Positions 9,540-21,200 of a stretch of DNA of 64,000 bases are shown here, one piece after another; the first letter of the stretch is position 1; each line of letters begins with the position of its first letter. Source of the DNA: Eukaryota sp. TZLM1-RC (lineage: Eukaryota; Metamonada: BaSk clade); contig JAUPSS010000004.1 of the NCBI GenBank assembly GCA_040285825.1, forward strand, positions 2,212,550 through 2,276,549, in the 5' to 3' direction. Both the position numbers and the translations under genes were made by a program. Under the pieces are notes generated by a model. It did not search any database and was not told the DNA's origin. It worked only from the letters and a program-made list of their open reading frames with translations.

Positions 9540-10115
9540 TGGTCAATACACAAACCCAAGTTCCTTGATTCAATCAACCTGAGCAATTTGACTTTTGGTC
9601 TAATATTCCCATTTTACTTCAATCAATGATCAAGCAACAGATTTAAAAATTCAACAACATTATTCACACAGATGGATTTAATATTGCAGTAGAATTTGCT
9701 CGTCAGGACTTAGAAGGTCTGAGTTCTAAGTTATACAACAAGGCCAGTTTTCTGATTTGTATATTGATGATGTTGATGTTGACACTTCTCAAGACAAACG
9801 AATTGTTGTTTGTGATCCTGGAAGATGTGATTTATTGTATTTAAGGAGTGGAAAAATGAATCAAGAATTAGCCATGGTGCCTGAACATGAAACTGAACAG
9901 GGAAAAAATGAATCGAGACAAGAAATTCATATGGTTGAAAAGTATTATTAATGGAAAACAAAAACGATGGGCAACAAAGTATACTGAGGCAGCGCTACAC
10001 AGAAACCAAATGATAGATTCTAAAGAAATGATAATGAAATATGCAAACACTGCGTTATCAGTTGTTGTGAATTCTGCAACATTTATTGACTTTTCTGGTT
10101 TGTTTAATTATTAAT
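9540..10115 (+). pseudogene. Fanzor family C remnant (RuvC-I region)
   Basis: Fanzor proteins are eukaryotic relatives of the TnpB RNA-guided nuclease. Here one frame reads NIIHTDGFNIAVEFAR (about 9650-9700), matching the conserved TDG segment before the nuclease domain of Fanzor proteins. A one-base shift then leads to YIDDVDVDTSQDKRIVVCDPGRCDLLYL (9757-9845 region), whose DPGRxDLL is the canonical RuvC-I motif with the catalytic Asp. A second shift gives RWATKYTEAALHRNQ (from about 9965), the helical segment that normally follows RuvC-I. No RuvC-II, zinc finger or RuvC-III is visible before retrotransposon sequence starts near 10200, so the copy is 3'-truncated and dead. The DPG form makes it a different family from A and B. 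Confidence 0.7.
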
Positions 10116-10199
10116 GTTAAACCAGCAATCCTGATTAAAATGTACTTTAGATTGCTTTGTCTTATTATACAATGACGAAATTGTATGGTGAATCATCCA

Positions 10200-10445
10200 A
10201 GAAGTAGTGTCCATTGAAGCTACTGAATTTGAGAGAATTTCCAAAAATTGGTTCAAGAAAAAACAATGAAGAGATATGATGGCTTTTTGTGCTGTCGCGA
10301 ATTCAATTTGCTATAATTAATACGCTAGCTCTGTTTTTTATCGAATAAGAGAAGCAAAGGCGAGAAAAGAAGAAGATCAGGATTTTTTGAAGGAAAATCT
10401 TGGTTGATTGAATTTAGCCCCATTAGTTCTGATTTAATTTTATTA
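10200..10445 (+). mobile_element. R-B retrotransposon 3' end, degenerate
   Basis: The segment reads FQKLVQEKTMKRYDG, a frame-shifted IQFAIINT, RIREAKARKEEDQDF and a 3' end AATTCAATAAAGCATT, an older copy of the tail seen at 10830-11075. It abuts the next R-B copy head to tail. Confidence 0.75.
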
Positions 10446-10473
10446 AGTGTTGTAATTCAATAAAGCATTCAAT

Positions 10474-11075
10474 ATGGCACAAACTGCAAGAATATCGTGT
10501 ATCAAAGAGCTCCTGCTGAAAGAAACACTTTCTCTGATTAATTTTGGTTCTGATGATAGAGGTGATGTATACTGTGATTGGATTGATAATTCTGATGCTA
10601 TTGTTGACTTTGTCTCATGTAATGTTGCAAATGATACTTTGGTTCACAGAAGAAAACTTAATCCTGTGGCTGCTCTGGATTTTAAAGCAAAAGAGAAACA
10701 CAGAAAATATGATAAAGATATTGAAGATGCTATTGCCGATAGAAATACACAGCTGGTATTTATTGCTTTCCCATTTTCGATAAATGGAAGATTATCAGAT
10801 GAAGCAGAAAATTTTTTTGGATGACTTCCAAAAAATGTTTCAAGAAAAAACAATGAAAATATTTGATATTGTTTTATGGCGTTCACGGATTCAATTTGCC
10901 ATTATTAATAGATTACCTCGGTTTTTCAATCGAATAAGAGAAGCTTTAGCCAGACAGCAAGCAGATCAAGATTTTGTAGAGGAAATCTTGGTTCAATGAT
11001 AGTCGTACCATTAGTTATGAGTTAATTTAATTAAGTGTGCAAATTCAATAATTTAAAGCAAAATAAAGCATTATT
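10474..11075 (+). pseudogene. R-B retrotransposon endonuclease domain, younger copy
   Basis: A 116-codon frame (10474-10824) covers MAQTARISCIKELLLKETL, the endonuclease core RGDVYCDWIDNSDAIVDFVS and DFKAKEKHRKYDKDIED. A one-base shift at about 10810 leads into 10784-10999 with the tail NRIREALARQQADQDFVEEILVQ. The 3' end (AATTCAATAATTTAAAGC) falls about 50 bases before the ATG of the UBE2D-like gene. The reverse transcriptase is missing, so this is a 5'-truncated insertion. Confidence 0.85.
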
Positions 11076-11121
11076 TGAGAAAATATTTTTTTTGTCACAA
11101 CTGCAATACCGCTAGACATAA

Positions 11122-11682
<561 letters not shown>

Positions 11683-12107
11683 TATGTCTTAAGTGCTGTC
11701 CGTTGTCTTTTTGTTCCCATAAATTTGTGCTTGTAAATGTGTTGTGTTTTGTGTATCAAATGTGTCATCAAATTTGTACCTCATCAATAATCTCCTTTAT
11801 TGAAATAGTTTTGTGGATAGAAAATTACTAAAGTTAGTAATTGAATAACGTTAATTCAAAATTATTATTTGTCTCTAAAAAGGATCACACAGAGTAAACT
11901 ATTGAACAAAAGAATGAAGAGAGGTTAATAGAAGACAAATTAAACAATTTCAAATGAAAACTACTGATATCAAAATTGGTAAATTGAATGTACAATAGTC
12001 CAAAGAAGATTAAAAAAAATTTCATAACTAAAGAGTTGAATTAAATGAAGTATTTACAGTGAATCAACAACCTACAGAAAGTAAAACTTAAACTGAGATA
12101 AACTTCT
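11683..12107. other. convergent 3' intergenic region
   Basis: An AT-rich stretch between the UBE2D-like gene and the convergent LRR gene. No open frame or motif is recognised. Confidence 0.7.
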
Positions 12108-14072
12108 CTACAACGTTAGAGTTCTTGCTTTGGGCGTTAAAAGCTCTCTATGCGATCTGCTACTTTTCAAGTCATCAGAGGGAGGTTCAACAAAATCTAA
12201 ATCCAAGGTAGGTGGCCCCCGCAGACTACTCAATTCTTCGAGAAGACCTTGTTTTTCCTGCCTCAAGCTCTCCTTTTCTTGTTCCACCTTGCTCTTTTCT
12301 TCTTCAAACAGATCTTCCACTTCCTTAAGCTCCTTCTCCACAGCTTCTCTCACTGAAAGTTCTCTTTGGTACCTTTCATTTACTGTGCTCAAATGATAGT
12401 TAAATCCCTTCTCCTCAATCGCCAGTTCTTCCATAACCTGGTCAATTCGTTCTAATGATTGAGAACACTTATCATAAAGTGACATTAATTGAGATTCAAA
12501 ATGCTCCAAGTCTGTTAAATCAACTTTTTGTAACCTGGTTAATTCTTGCTCTAGCTCTCCAATTCCAAGAAAAGTAGAGTTGGTTAAGTTTTGGAGAGAT
12601 TTGAGTTCTTCCTTCTTATAGTCTAATAACAATACATCATGAGATCTGAAGGAAACTTCATCTCGTAATTGACTCAATTTTGCCTTTTCTTTTTCTTTTT
12701 TGTTTCTATTACAGATATGTCTAATACCACTATGCAAATCGTGATAGGCTCTATTATCATTTAAATTAACCTCAAAGACAGTGGTTGAACAACCTAAAAG
12801 AGAGATCAACTCATTTGCAGACTCTGAGCCAATTAAGTTATCGCTTAGATTTAAATATTCAAGTGAAATGTTTTTTGAGAATAGTTGGAATAATTCAACC
12901 GCCTGTTCTCCTGAAATCAAACAATGTTTTAAATTAAGGTGCTTTAAGCAAGTCTTGTGGGTATTCAACTGACTGCCAAAGTGCTGACAAAAAGAACCAT
13001 AAAGTTTACAATGGGAGAAATCAAGGAACTGCAATGAATGGTTGATGTTACGGAAAGGGTTTGACTTTGGCTCAAAAATCAAAGACCCACGACGACTTTG
13101 ATTGTTGTGAGATAGTGTTAATTGTTTGATATTACCATTAGTGATAATTGAAAAAGAATTCCAAAAAGTTTCATCAAATTCTATTAAACAATTCGATAAA
13201 GATATTTTCTCTAAATTTGTCAAATACTTCGAAACTTCACAAATTCTTTTGAAACCATCATTTTCGACCGGGTTACAATCCAGAATGATTGACTTGATTG
13301 ATTTTAACTGACTTGCCCTTTCACAGAAATAATCGATACCTTGAGGTCCAATGTTATTAAAAGATAAATCCAAATGAGACACCTTAAGCTCTGCATTGCT
13401 CGTATTCAAAATAGTAACTAAATTCTCTGAATCAAATCCCAGGCCCCCAATAGAAAGAAAAGAAAAAGAACAAAAAGTAAGTAATGAACCTATACTAGAA
13501 GCTACAAGTTCTCCATCATTTGAAGTGCTCACGTCATCAATAATGTCATGGTCACTGGAAGGCAAGAGACCTGAAATATTGAAATTAGCCAAGGACGGTG
13601 CTCTAGAAGCTGCCATAATGATTTTTGATAATGAATTAGGAGTGAAAATATTGGGGTAAGTAGGTGGGTTCTTAGGAGAATGGCCAAGAGCGAATGTGGT
13701 TAACGTACTATTGTTAGTTAGGAACGACACAATTGTAGGTGTAAGGGAGTCAGAAATGTTATTTCCGCTGATGTTGAGGGAAGTTAAGGACACAGGACAA
13801 GATATGATGGTAGAGGTACCAGGGTCGCGAAGAATGTTGTCACTGAGATCCAAGGAGGTGATATTGTAACGACGGATTAGTTTTGAGAGAACAGCAGCTG
13901 AATAGGGGCCAAAGGCATAATCACGGAGTTTCAAGTGTGAGGTTATGGAAGGAAACGATTTCTGAAAATCATCAAAACGTTGAGTGGAAGGAGACTCACC
14001 CAAGTCTTTACATCGTAGAAGATAAAGTTCGTGTAAGAGAGAAGTTGTGACTGTTGTCTTGTCAAGGGTCAT
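12108..14072 (-). CDS. leucine-rich repeat plus coiled-coil protein (LRRC45-like)
   Basis: A single-exon 654-residue protein. Residues about 70-440 hold ribonuclease-inhibitor-type LRRs (for example ITSLDLSDNIL, SLTSLNISGNNI, VSHLDLSFNNIG, LEYLNLSDNLIG), and about 470-630 form a charged coiled coil (ELEQELTRLQK, REAVEKELKEVEDLFEEEK). The order of N-terminal LRRs and C-terminal coiled coil and the overall length match LRRC45, a centrosome/basal-body linker protein, but other basal-body LRR proteins share this layout. The start is the only in-frame ATG before the first LRR. It is convergent with the UBE2D-like gene and divergent from nothing upstream within 90 bases. Confidence 0.8.
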   Translation of the reverse strand: MTLDKTTVTTSLLHELYLLRCKDLGESPSTQRFDDFQKSFPSITSHLKLRDYAFGPYSAAVLSKLIRRYNITSLDLSDNILRDPGTSTIISCPVSLTSLNISGNNISDSLTPTIVSFLTNNSTLTTFALGHSPKNPPTYPNIFTPNSLSKIIMAASRAPSLANFNISGLLPSSDHDIIDDVSTSNDGELVASSIGSLLTFCSFSFLSIGGLGFDSENLVTILNTSNAELKVSHLDLSFNNIGPQGIDYFCERASQLKSIKSIILDCNPVENDGFKRICEVSKYLTNLEKISLSNCLIEFDETFWNSFSIITNGNIKQLTLSHNNQSRRGSLIFEPKSNPFRNINHSLQFLDFSHCKLYGSFCQHFGSQLNTHKTCLKHLNLKHCLISGEQAVELFQLFSKNISLEYLNLSDNLIGSESANELISLLGCSTTVFEVNLNDNRAYHDLHSGIRHICNRNKKEKEKAKLSQLRDEVSFRSHDVLLLDYKKEELKSLQNLTNSTFLGIGELEQELTRLQKVDLTDLEHFESQLMSLYDKCSQSLERIDQVMEELAIEEKGFNYHLSTVNERYQRELSVREAVEKELKEVEDLFEEEKSKVEQEKESLRQEKQGLLEELSSLRGPPTLDLDFVEPPSDDLKSSRSHRELLTPKARTLTL

Positions 14073-14163
14073 TGTCCAGGTTGAGAGGTCAAAAAATGTA
14101 TGTTTCTATGCTAATTTATCTTAATACTAAATTCTAAACATTCTTTCCCACACTCACTGATCG

Positions 14164-14376
14164 TTACAGTACCAGTGGGTTACAATTATCATGAATATGA
14201 GAGTATGTAATCCTGTTCATGTTGAGAGCACTGTTAACATCCCTGATTGTGCTGGCTTTACCTTTACGATTGGTCTTAGCGTCCCAATCACCAAAACCAA
14301 TTTCAAAATTTTGAGCATCAGCCATGAACTTAGCTTCATCACTTTCATCAACTTCTTCAAACTCAGTGTTGGGCAT
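14164..14376 (-). CDS. small acidic protein, unidentified
   Basis: From the ATG at 14374-14376 a 70-residue protein reads MPNTEFEEVDESDEAKFMAD, then IGFGDWDAKTNRKGK and a C-terminus HDNCNPLVL. The composition is clearly coding (acidic N-terminus, then a basic turn), with the stop at 14164. An upstream in-frame TTG adds seven residues but is an unlikely start. It lies 90 bases upstream of the LRR gene on the same strand. No family is recognised; it could be a complete small protein or the last exon of a larger one. Confidence 0.55.
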   Translation of the reverse strand: MPNTEFEEVDESDEAKFMADAQNFEIGFGDWDAKTNRKGKASTIRDVNSALNMNRITYSHIHDNCNPLVL

Positions 14377-14639
14377 TTTAGTTGATTCACCAATCAATCT
14401 TTTTGATTGATTAATAACAATTTGTCTACTTCTAGTTTCAATCCGCGTATATGCTGAAGAAAGTGATGTTCAAATTAAAAAAACATTGTAAATCAATAAA
14501 GGGTTAGTTTTTCCCCTTTAGCATTTCCAATTCATTTCTCAGAAATGCTACTGACAACTATCATGAGTGTGAAAGGTCTTTTTTCAGAAATGGCTCCCAA
14601 TTAGCACGTAGATGATAAAGGATGTTTGGTAAATTGGAC

Positions 14640-15560
14640 TTTTTCCTCTTTGCCCAGGATATTATTTTGGTGAATTTAAAATCCATTTTTCAAGCATCTG
14701 ATTCACAGTTTCGCATTCTGTTGCAGTGTAAATATTGTCATTAAGTTTTTGCTTATAGATGAATAACGATTTCATTAATTTGTGCCTGGTGAACAACTGC
14801 CGTTTAAGAAAATGTGTGGTCTGGTCTAAAAGTGCACTCTTGAATTTTTCCAAGGGGATTCACATCAATCTGTCGTGAACGTCATTAGTGTTTTTACAAT
14901 TTCTTGATCATAGACTCTGGATTTGATGGAGTTTGACAAAAATTCTGATAATGAAACGTAATAAGACTGTAGATCCAATAGTTTTCAACTTCTATGTTTG
15001 GCTCCTCTTGTTCATCCTTAAGTTGCGTGTCACTCCTTCGTCACTGACATGAGTGTAGATCGAGGGTAACTGAGGGTAATAATGTTCAATGTAAGTATAA
15101 GCCATTAAAGTCTCAAAGTCTGAGCAGTTTGACCTGGTGGCTTACCAGAAACACCCTTGTATAGCCCTTTTTGGCTCTTTGATTTTTGTTCATGCCCAAA
15201 ACACAATATTTTTCTATCAAATTGTTTTACTACCTGTATAGTTGCTTCTATCAGGTCATTTGACAGTGAAACTGGTTCATCACACTTTTCAAAACAATCC
15301 AAATAATATAGTTTCATTAAGTAAGTTCTTTGAACAATTTTGTCATTGTTGATAACCATTGATTCAATCACTGTTTGAATAGTTTGGTCTGGAATTAAAT
15401 TTATAAAACCACATTTGATAATTTTCATCGAGGTTAGGTTAAGACACTTTTGGGTATCAGATTTGAGGAAATAATTGATGATTTAATACACCAGCAAAGC
15501 GTCATGATCACAGTATTGGAGTGGTTCTTTTCTCTTGTTGACCACTTATTAACATTTCGA
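14640..15560 (-). pseudogene. PolB-exonuclease repeat, copy 2
   Basis: The minus strand reads QYCDHDALLVY near 15485-15515 (the ExoIII Y-x3-D of family B polymerases), followed by IINYFLKSDTQ, then MKIIKCGFINLIPDQTIQTV (frame 15105-15428) and a 3' part matching 2631-2913. Line-up with copy 1 (HYCLQDAFLVFETINYFLNPDTQ) is clear. It is truncated upstream of ExoIII and carries stops. Confidence 0.65.
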
Positions 15561-16019
15561 ATGACTTTAGGTCAATAATTTGTTCATTCTAGATTGAATG
15601 AATCATATTGCTTCTCCATCAGTCTCGATGCTCGACATGATGTACTTTGAATCTTCTGAATAAAGTTCTGTGTTTCTGCTTCATAGTCTTCAATGTCAGT
15701 CCATTTTTGAAATGGTGTCCCATATGAACAAATCAGCTGTTTGACCATTACACTGATGAGACTATCTTATACCAAGAATATCCTGTATTTGGCATCTTAC
15801 AAGACCAATAAACTTGTCCTGTCAATTTTGATATATGATGGTATACATGATTGTTTGAGAGGCAGAGCATGACAGAGCTTACTCTCCTCATCTTCTGAAA
15901 AATTATCAATGTGGAAAGTGACTCTTAAATACAGATTTGTTTTTTAAAGAAAAATCAAATTATGAATATTTTTCCCTTTTAGTAGTGGGAAGTAAATAAG
16001 GAAGATGGTCATTAATTTT
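15561..16019. other. decayed repeat sequence, unassigned
   Basis: No gene is seen. It may be further diverged upstream sequence of the PolB-like repeat, since it lies where that would be expected, but no exonuclease motif is legible. Confidence 0.4.
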
Positions 16020-16094
16020 TTTTTTACAACAATTATAATTTATTGAATTTGCACACTTGATTAAATTAAATCATAACTAATGGGACGACTATCA

Positions 16095-19000
16095 TTAAAC
16101 CAAGATTTCCTCTACAAAATCTTGATTTGCTTGCTGTCTAGCTAAAGCTTCTCTAATTCGATTGAAAAACCGCGGTAATCTATTAACAATGGCAAATTGA
16201 ATCCGTGAACGCCATAAAAAAATATCAAATCTTTTCATTGTTTTTTCTTTCACCATTTTTTGGAAGTCATCCAAAAAAGTTTCTGCTTCAACTGATAATC
16301 TTCCATTTATCGAAAATGGAAAAGCAATAAAAACCAGCTGTGTATTTCTATCGATATTTGCATCTTCAATTTCTTTATCATATTTTCTATGTTTTTCTTT
16401 TGCTTTAAAATCCAGAGCAGCCACAGGATTAAGTTTTCTTCTGTGAACCAAAGTATCGTTTGCAACATTACATGAGACAAAAGTCAACAATAGCTTCAGA
16501 ATTATCAATCCAATCACAGTATACATCACCTCTATCATCAGAACCAAAATTATTCAGAGAAAGTGTTTCTTTCAGCAGGGGCTCTTTGATACACGATATC
16601 CTTGCAGTTTGTGCCATATTGAAAACAGTGTCTCTAACAGCATCATGTAATGAAGAACGATAAGTTATCAATTTAGAGCAATTTAGAGCATGGCGCAAAG
16701 TGAGTTGAGGTGAATTCGAACAAATACATTTTTCTTTTGATAATAATTGGTTAATGGGGATGTTCAAATATAATCTCATTTTTGTTACAAATGCTTCATT
16801 AGTAGCACACAATCCAAATCTTCGTGGTACAATGGTTACAAAAAGTGAAGAATCTGACACCTTGTTTTCACAAACACCCTTTTCCAATAACAATGAGTGA
16901 AGATCTTGATTTAAAACAGCCGAGCTGCAAATATTATTATAAAGATCTTTTTTCATACATTCCAGTCAATCTTTTTCTGTAATGTTCGAAGAGTGTACTT
17001 CAAATTTAAAACATTTTTTTCTGGAATATTGCCATTGAATGATTGGGGAAAACATCGACCCCATTTTTCTACATCAATTCTTGAAATTTCTTCATTTAAT
17101 GCAAAAACAGTGGAACTTTGCGTTGTCATCAATAAATCTTCCCAATCTGCAAATCTTTCGGAGAACTCAAAGATTGCATTTCTGCATCCACCAACAAAAG
17201 CACACGAGGTAAGAATAGAAGCCTTCGTCCACCCTAAACCACCATATTGTGGACTAAGGTAAGCATGATCTGGAATTTGAAACATTTTACATCCCAGTAA
17301 TTGAGACAGAACTTTTGCACGTAACTCATTAAACTTTTGAGCCAAAGGTCTAGTGACGAGAGGATTTGTAGATCGAAATATATGATTAAAATTGGAACTA
17401 AAACACAGTCTTATAATGGTAAATTTGATGTGTTTTTTTATATCTAAATTCATCATTCGGTCAATTTTGTCAGAAATTGAGTTCAACTTTTCAAACAATT
17501 TTTTTGGTAATTTCATCATTATTTCCTAAAAACGAACCCAAATGACGAATAGCATCAATTGAATATAATTTGGCTTGAATTTCAATATCATTAATTATTG
17601 TGGAAACTGGAGAATTCGATAACAAAACACATTTAAGTAAATTAAGTCAGAGACCAATTTTGGTAAATAATTCTTTAAAACATACAGTTGCTTTTTTCAC
17701 AATATTTAATTCACCAATAAGCACAACATCATCCATATATGCAATCATTTTTAGTGAAGGAAACATCTCTTGAATTTGCAGTAGAATAGGATGAATGGCC
17801 AAACAAAACAAAAGAGGTCCTAACGGATCTCCTTGCTTTACGCCACTTGATGAAATCAAAATGTTGTTACCAAAATGTAAATTAGAATATGTGCAATATG
17901 TTGATTGAAAATATGGTATTAATTCTGGCATATATTGCAATAGAGCACCATGGATACTGCGACGACTTAGCGAATTGAAAGCATTACTAAAAATCCAATG
18001 ACATGCAAACATTGGATTCATTTTGACGAAATAAGACATCAGTAGCAAAAATCGCTGAAGAGACTCCATCTGTAGTATTTATACCATATTGAAAGGGTAA
18101 TAAAATCTTTTTAGCTTTTTTCATTGAACCTGCTTAAGCAACACGCAGAAAAAAATATTATGTAAGCTCTCAGAGACTGCAATAGGACGAACATCCATTT
18201 TTGAATTTTTGACAAGTGCAGTCAAACGAGAACTTCTTAATTCTTCTGGGTACTTGCGTTGACCAGATAATATTTGGTTGAAAAATTTGGTCAATAAACC
18301 AAGGCAATCTTCTGAAGAAATGATCGCGGCTTTTACATGATCAATAGTAATACCAGAAAGTCCGGCAGACTTACCACGAGGTCTCTTTTTGATAACCGAA
18401 AAAAACTTCTGATGGCATCAATGGATAATTTTCCCAGTATGTGCCGTAAAAATTTTGATCCATAACAGGGTCTTCATAAGGATGAAGTATTTTCAGTTTA
18501 TCTACTGTATCTTCATTGTTCGGTGCTTTGACTCCGGGACTTAAAGCTGACAAAGCCTTGGACCATTTGTTGTCAAAGCATTTGTCTTCAAAAATTTTAC
18601 TTAATTTCTCGGATGACTGATTTCTCGGTGCTATATTGGTTAAATCTTCGGAAATATTAACGAAATTTTGTTCAAAAGGAGGACAAAAGAACCAAAAATT
18701 CCCAAATAATATTGATAGCATACTTTCCTTTACATAATTGATCCAAAAATCTTTGAAAAACGAAAGCAAATTCATTGCATTTGGTCGGATGAATTTCTTG
18801 AGGTATTCTTATAGGAGGATGGTAGTTATCAACCATGCGGCATTTCAAGCAGCGATCAGAAGTTTTTCCTTTGCATTTTTTCTAAAAGAAATACCACAAG
18901 TGTTGCAAGTTTTGTGCTTCAATCGATTGCTAACTGGTTTTGCAACAACTTGTGGAGCATTATTTATGGGTTCTACCTTAGACTCTTTCCTTCTAATAAA

Positions 19001-19295
19001 TTTTCTTTTACATTTTGTTTCAGAATTTGCCGCATCATTTTTTTCCAACATTGGGGCATGTTCGAGCATTATGTCCCTGTTGTCGACACTTTGAGCATCT
19101 GTAGGAGCGTGGCTTTGTTTTTGAACAAACTTTTTTTTCATCGTGATTGTCTAAAAATTCTTGATCAGAATTTTTTTTGTCCAAAAATGAAGAGAGAAGA
19201 GGTTGAGGAGGAGAGGTGGAAAGGACGTCTTGAGCATCTTGTTGACTATCGTTCTTTCTTTTGACTCCATTAGAATCAGAAACTGATTCAGACAT
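16095..19295 (-). mobile_element. nearly full-length R-B RLE-type non-LTR retrotransposon
   Basis: Read right to left over several frames. First is a CCHC zinc knuckle (CSKCRQQGHNARTC, near 19060-19105) and CxxC pairs (CNTC, then CLKC). Then come the RT entry motifs SAGLSGITIDHVKAA and VRPIAVSESL, RT motif A region FSNAFNSLSRRSIHGAL, SSGVKQGDPLGPLLF, and the catalytic YMDD (AYMDDVVLIG, near 17730). The thumb follows, then a C-x-C-x9-H-x3-C knuckle (CICSNSPQLTLRHALNC, near 16685-16740), a restriction-like endonuclease (RGDVYCDWIDNSEAIVDF) and the tail FVEEILV. This is the layout of R2/CRE/NeSL-type elements that use an RLE rather than an AP endonuclease. Frames are 19295-19035, 19141-18845, 18775-18371, 18069-17647, 17519-16953, 16956-16468 and 16547-16095. 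At least five frameshifts or stops inactivate it. The 16953-17519/16956 junction is an ATGA overlap. Confidence 0.88.
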
Positions 19296-19386
19296 CAACA
19301 AGAAAGAATAGAAGCAATGATCTCGGTTCAGCCAGGTTTTAAGTTAAACGGTTATATGTAGAGGAAGAAAAAAAATTGGTCATTAA

Positions 19387-20136
19387 TCAAATGCGAACTA
19401 ATTGACGCTGAGTTTCTTTCATTGTAGAGGTTCCAATATCACTATCCTTACATCCTTTTGTAATGGCAGATTTGACTTTACTAATAAATGATGAAAAGTT
19501 TTTCTTATCTTGCTCTTTCAGAACGTTGTTGTTTCTCTCAACATCAAAGAAATCATCAACAAAGCGATCCCTATAATCAAAGCAATGGTCTTGGATGTTA
19601 TTGTTGAAATTCAATATCAATTTTTCTATTGTGTCATACACAATGATACTTATTCCTTCTTTTCAACTTTTGGAACACGTTTGTCTTCAAATTGTTGGTG
19701 CTTGAGTTCCAACAATGGCGCACAACGAGAATTTTGTAACGCTTTTTTTGTACTTGACGTATTCCTCCTCATTTTGAGATGTCATCACAAGAAAAACGTC
19801 ACGAAATAATTGCGTTTCAAGTTTTAATAAAACATCATTAGGATGTAAGTCACAAAGGTGCAAAAAATACCCACAGATAAATTCTAAACCAACAATAGAA
19901 ATATTCTGACAGCTCATTGCTTCCTCATCGATCACGGCAATCATTTTTGGAGCTCTGATGACTTTTTCTCGACTGTCCTTATAACCATCATAAGATTCAT
20001 GTTTAACAGTTTCCATGAATTGGTTATTGTTAAGGAAATTACATATTTTCATGGTTAAATCTGTCTTTCTTAAACAATTAATTGCAAATGCAGTTGTTCT
20101 TGTGGATTAGGAAAAATCTGAGAAGGTGTCATGTTC
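19387..20136 (-). pseudogene. unidentified gene broken by two or three frameshifts
   Basis: On the minus strand three frames join: MNMTPSQIFPNPQEQL from the ATG at about 20136, then LRKTDLTMKICNFL...KMIAVIDEEAMSCQNISIVG (frame 20052-19687), then YDTIEKLILNFNNNIQDHC...STMKETQRQLV (frame 19641-19387). Composition and continuity indicate a real former protein of about 240 residues. Nothing in it is recognised. It lies immediately upstream of the full-length R-B retrotransposon in the same orientation, so it may be an element-associated ORF or a host gene in decay. Confidence 0.45.
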
Positions 20137-20177
20137 ATGAATCTTCTAATACTTTGCAATATACTGAGAATCTCTTT

Positions 20178-20300
20178 TTTAAATAGTATTTATTCACTAA
20201 AAAACTTATAAATCAACATCTAAATAATCCATCTCTGCCAAAATAAAACAACTAAGTGCAACTCTCTCATAATGAGACCCAAGAATACTGAGAATCAAGG
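20178..20300 (-). mobile_element. R-A retrotransposon 3' tail
   Basis: The minus strand encodes a tail like SLGSHYERVALSCFILAEMDYLDVDL followed by TTTTTAGTG. This is the same tail as at 31721-31957 and 45894-46130. Only the last 35 or so codons remain. Confidence 0.7.
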
Positions 20301-20449
20301 TCAAATTTACTCTTATCCTAATAAAATTTCAAAACTGTTTTTAATTTCCGTGGTTCAAACACTGAAAATATTAACAACAAAGTGACTGATAATCAAAGGG
20401 TTCAAATGATTGTGATTCAATTCTGATAAATTCGATTTATAGTATTAAA

Positions 20450-21200
20450 TCCATTCACAAGCATGGAATTCACCCTTTAGAAAGTACTCATTTTGAAAAC
20501 ACTTGATAATATGTGGGATGTCAAATTTGACAATCTTAAAACCACATATTATGTGTGGATTGTAACTTTGTAAATAAACCATTCATTTTCAGAGGAATGG
20601 TGAAATAAAGTGATATTTTTGTCATCAACTTTACAATGATGTTTGTTTATGCTTGTTGACCATTGTACTAAATCACAAAAACAAAGATTTAATTCAATTT
20701 TCTCTCGAGTAAAAATATGAGAAGCAAAATTTGAAACAATCTTTCTTGTAGATTGACAATAAGAGATGGAAAGTTATGTTGCAGGAATGAGAATAATTTC
20801 ATCCTCATTACTGGATTTTTTACTCAAGACCAAGGTTTCAATATCAAAATGTAAAATTCTAAGAGTATATTGTGTTTTGACAATGGATGGTGTTATTAAT
20901 GAATAATTGTATGGAGTCAGCGGTTTCCTCATTGAAAAGTGTTTTTACACGTTTCATATGTGCGCCCAATACATAAGCTCGGCTCTTTCTGATAGTGTTT
21001 TGTACAGAGGAGCATTTCTTTGTCTCAAATGATTTTCGTTCATTGTCAACACAGCTATGAAAACAACTTTTGTCTTTATTGACAAAATGTTTAATATGAG
21101 CTGAATCAAATTGAGTTTAACTGATTTGACAAAACTCAATTGATCATTCTTTTTGTAAACAATATGTGGAATAATTCGCAATAACAAAAATTGGATTGAA
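20450..21200 (-). pseudogene. PolB-exonuclease repeat, copy 3
   Basis: The minus strand reads a 77-codon frame (20954-21187) ending ERAELMYWAHI, then after a break TLRILHFDIETLVL near 20827-20865. FDIE is the ExoI motif of family B polymerase exonucleases. ExoII and ExoIII are not legible downstream. The similarity to copies 1 and 2 is by motif rather than base-by-base, so this is the oldest or most distant copy. Confidence 0.5.

Noticed and set aside
12130-12396. Ser-rich frame opposite the LRR gene
   Set aside because: A shadow of the Glu/Lys-rich coiled coil on the minus strand.
16953-16960. ATGA overlap in the R-B element as programmed reinitiation
   Set aside because: The element has several other frameshifts without such overlaps, so random decay explains it as well.
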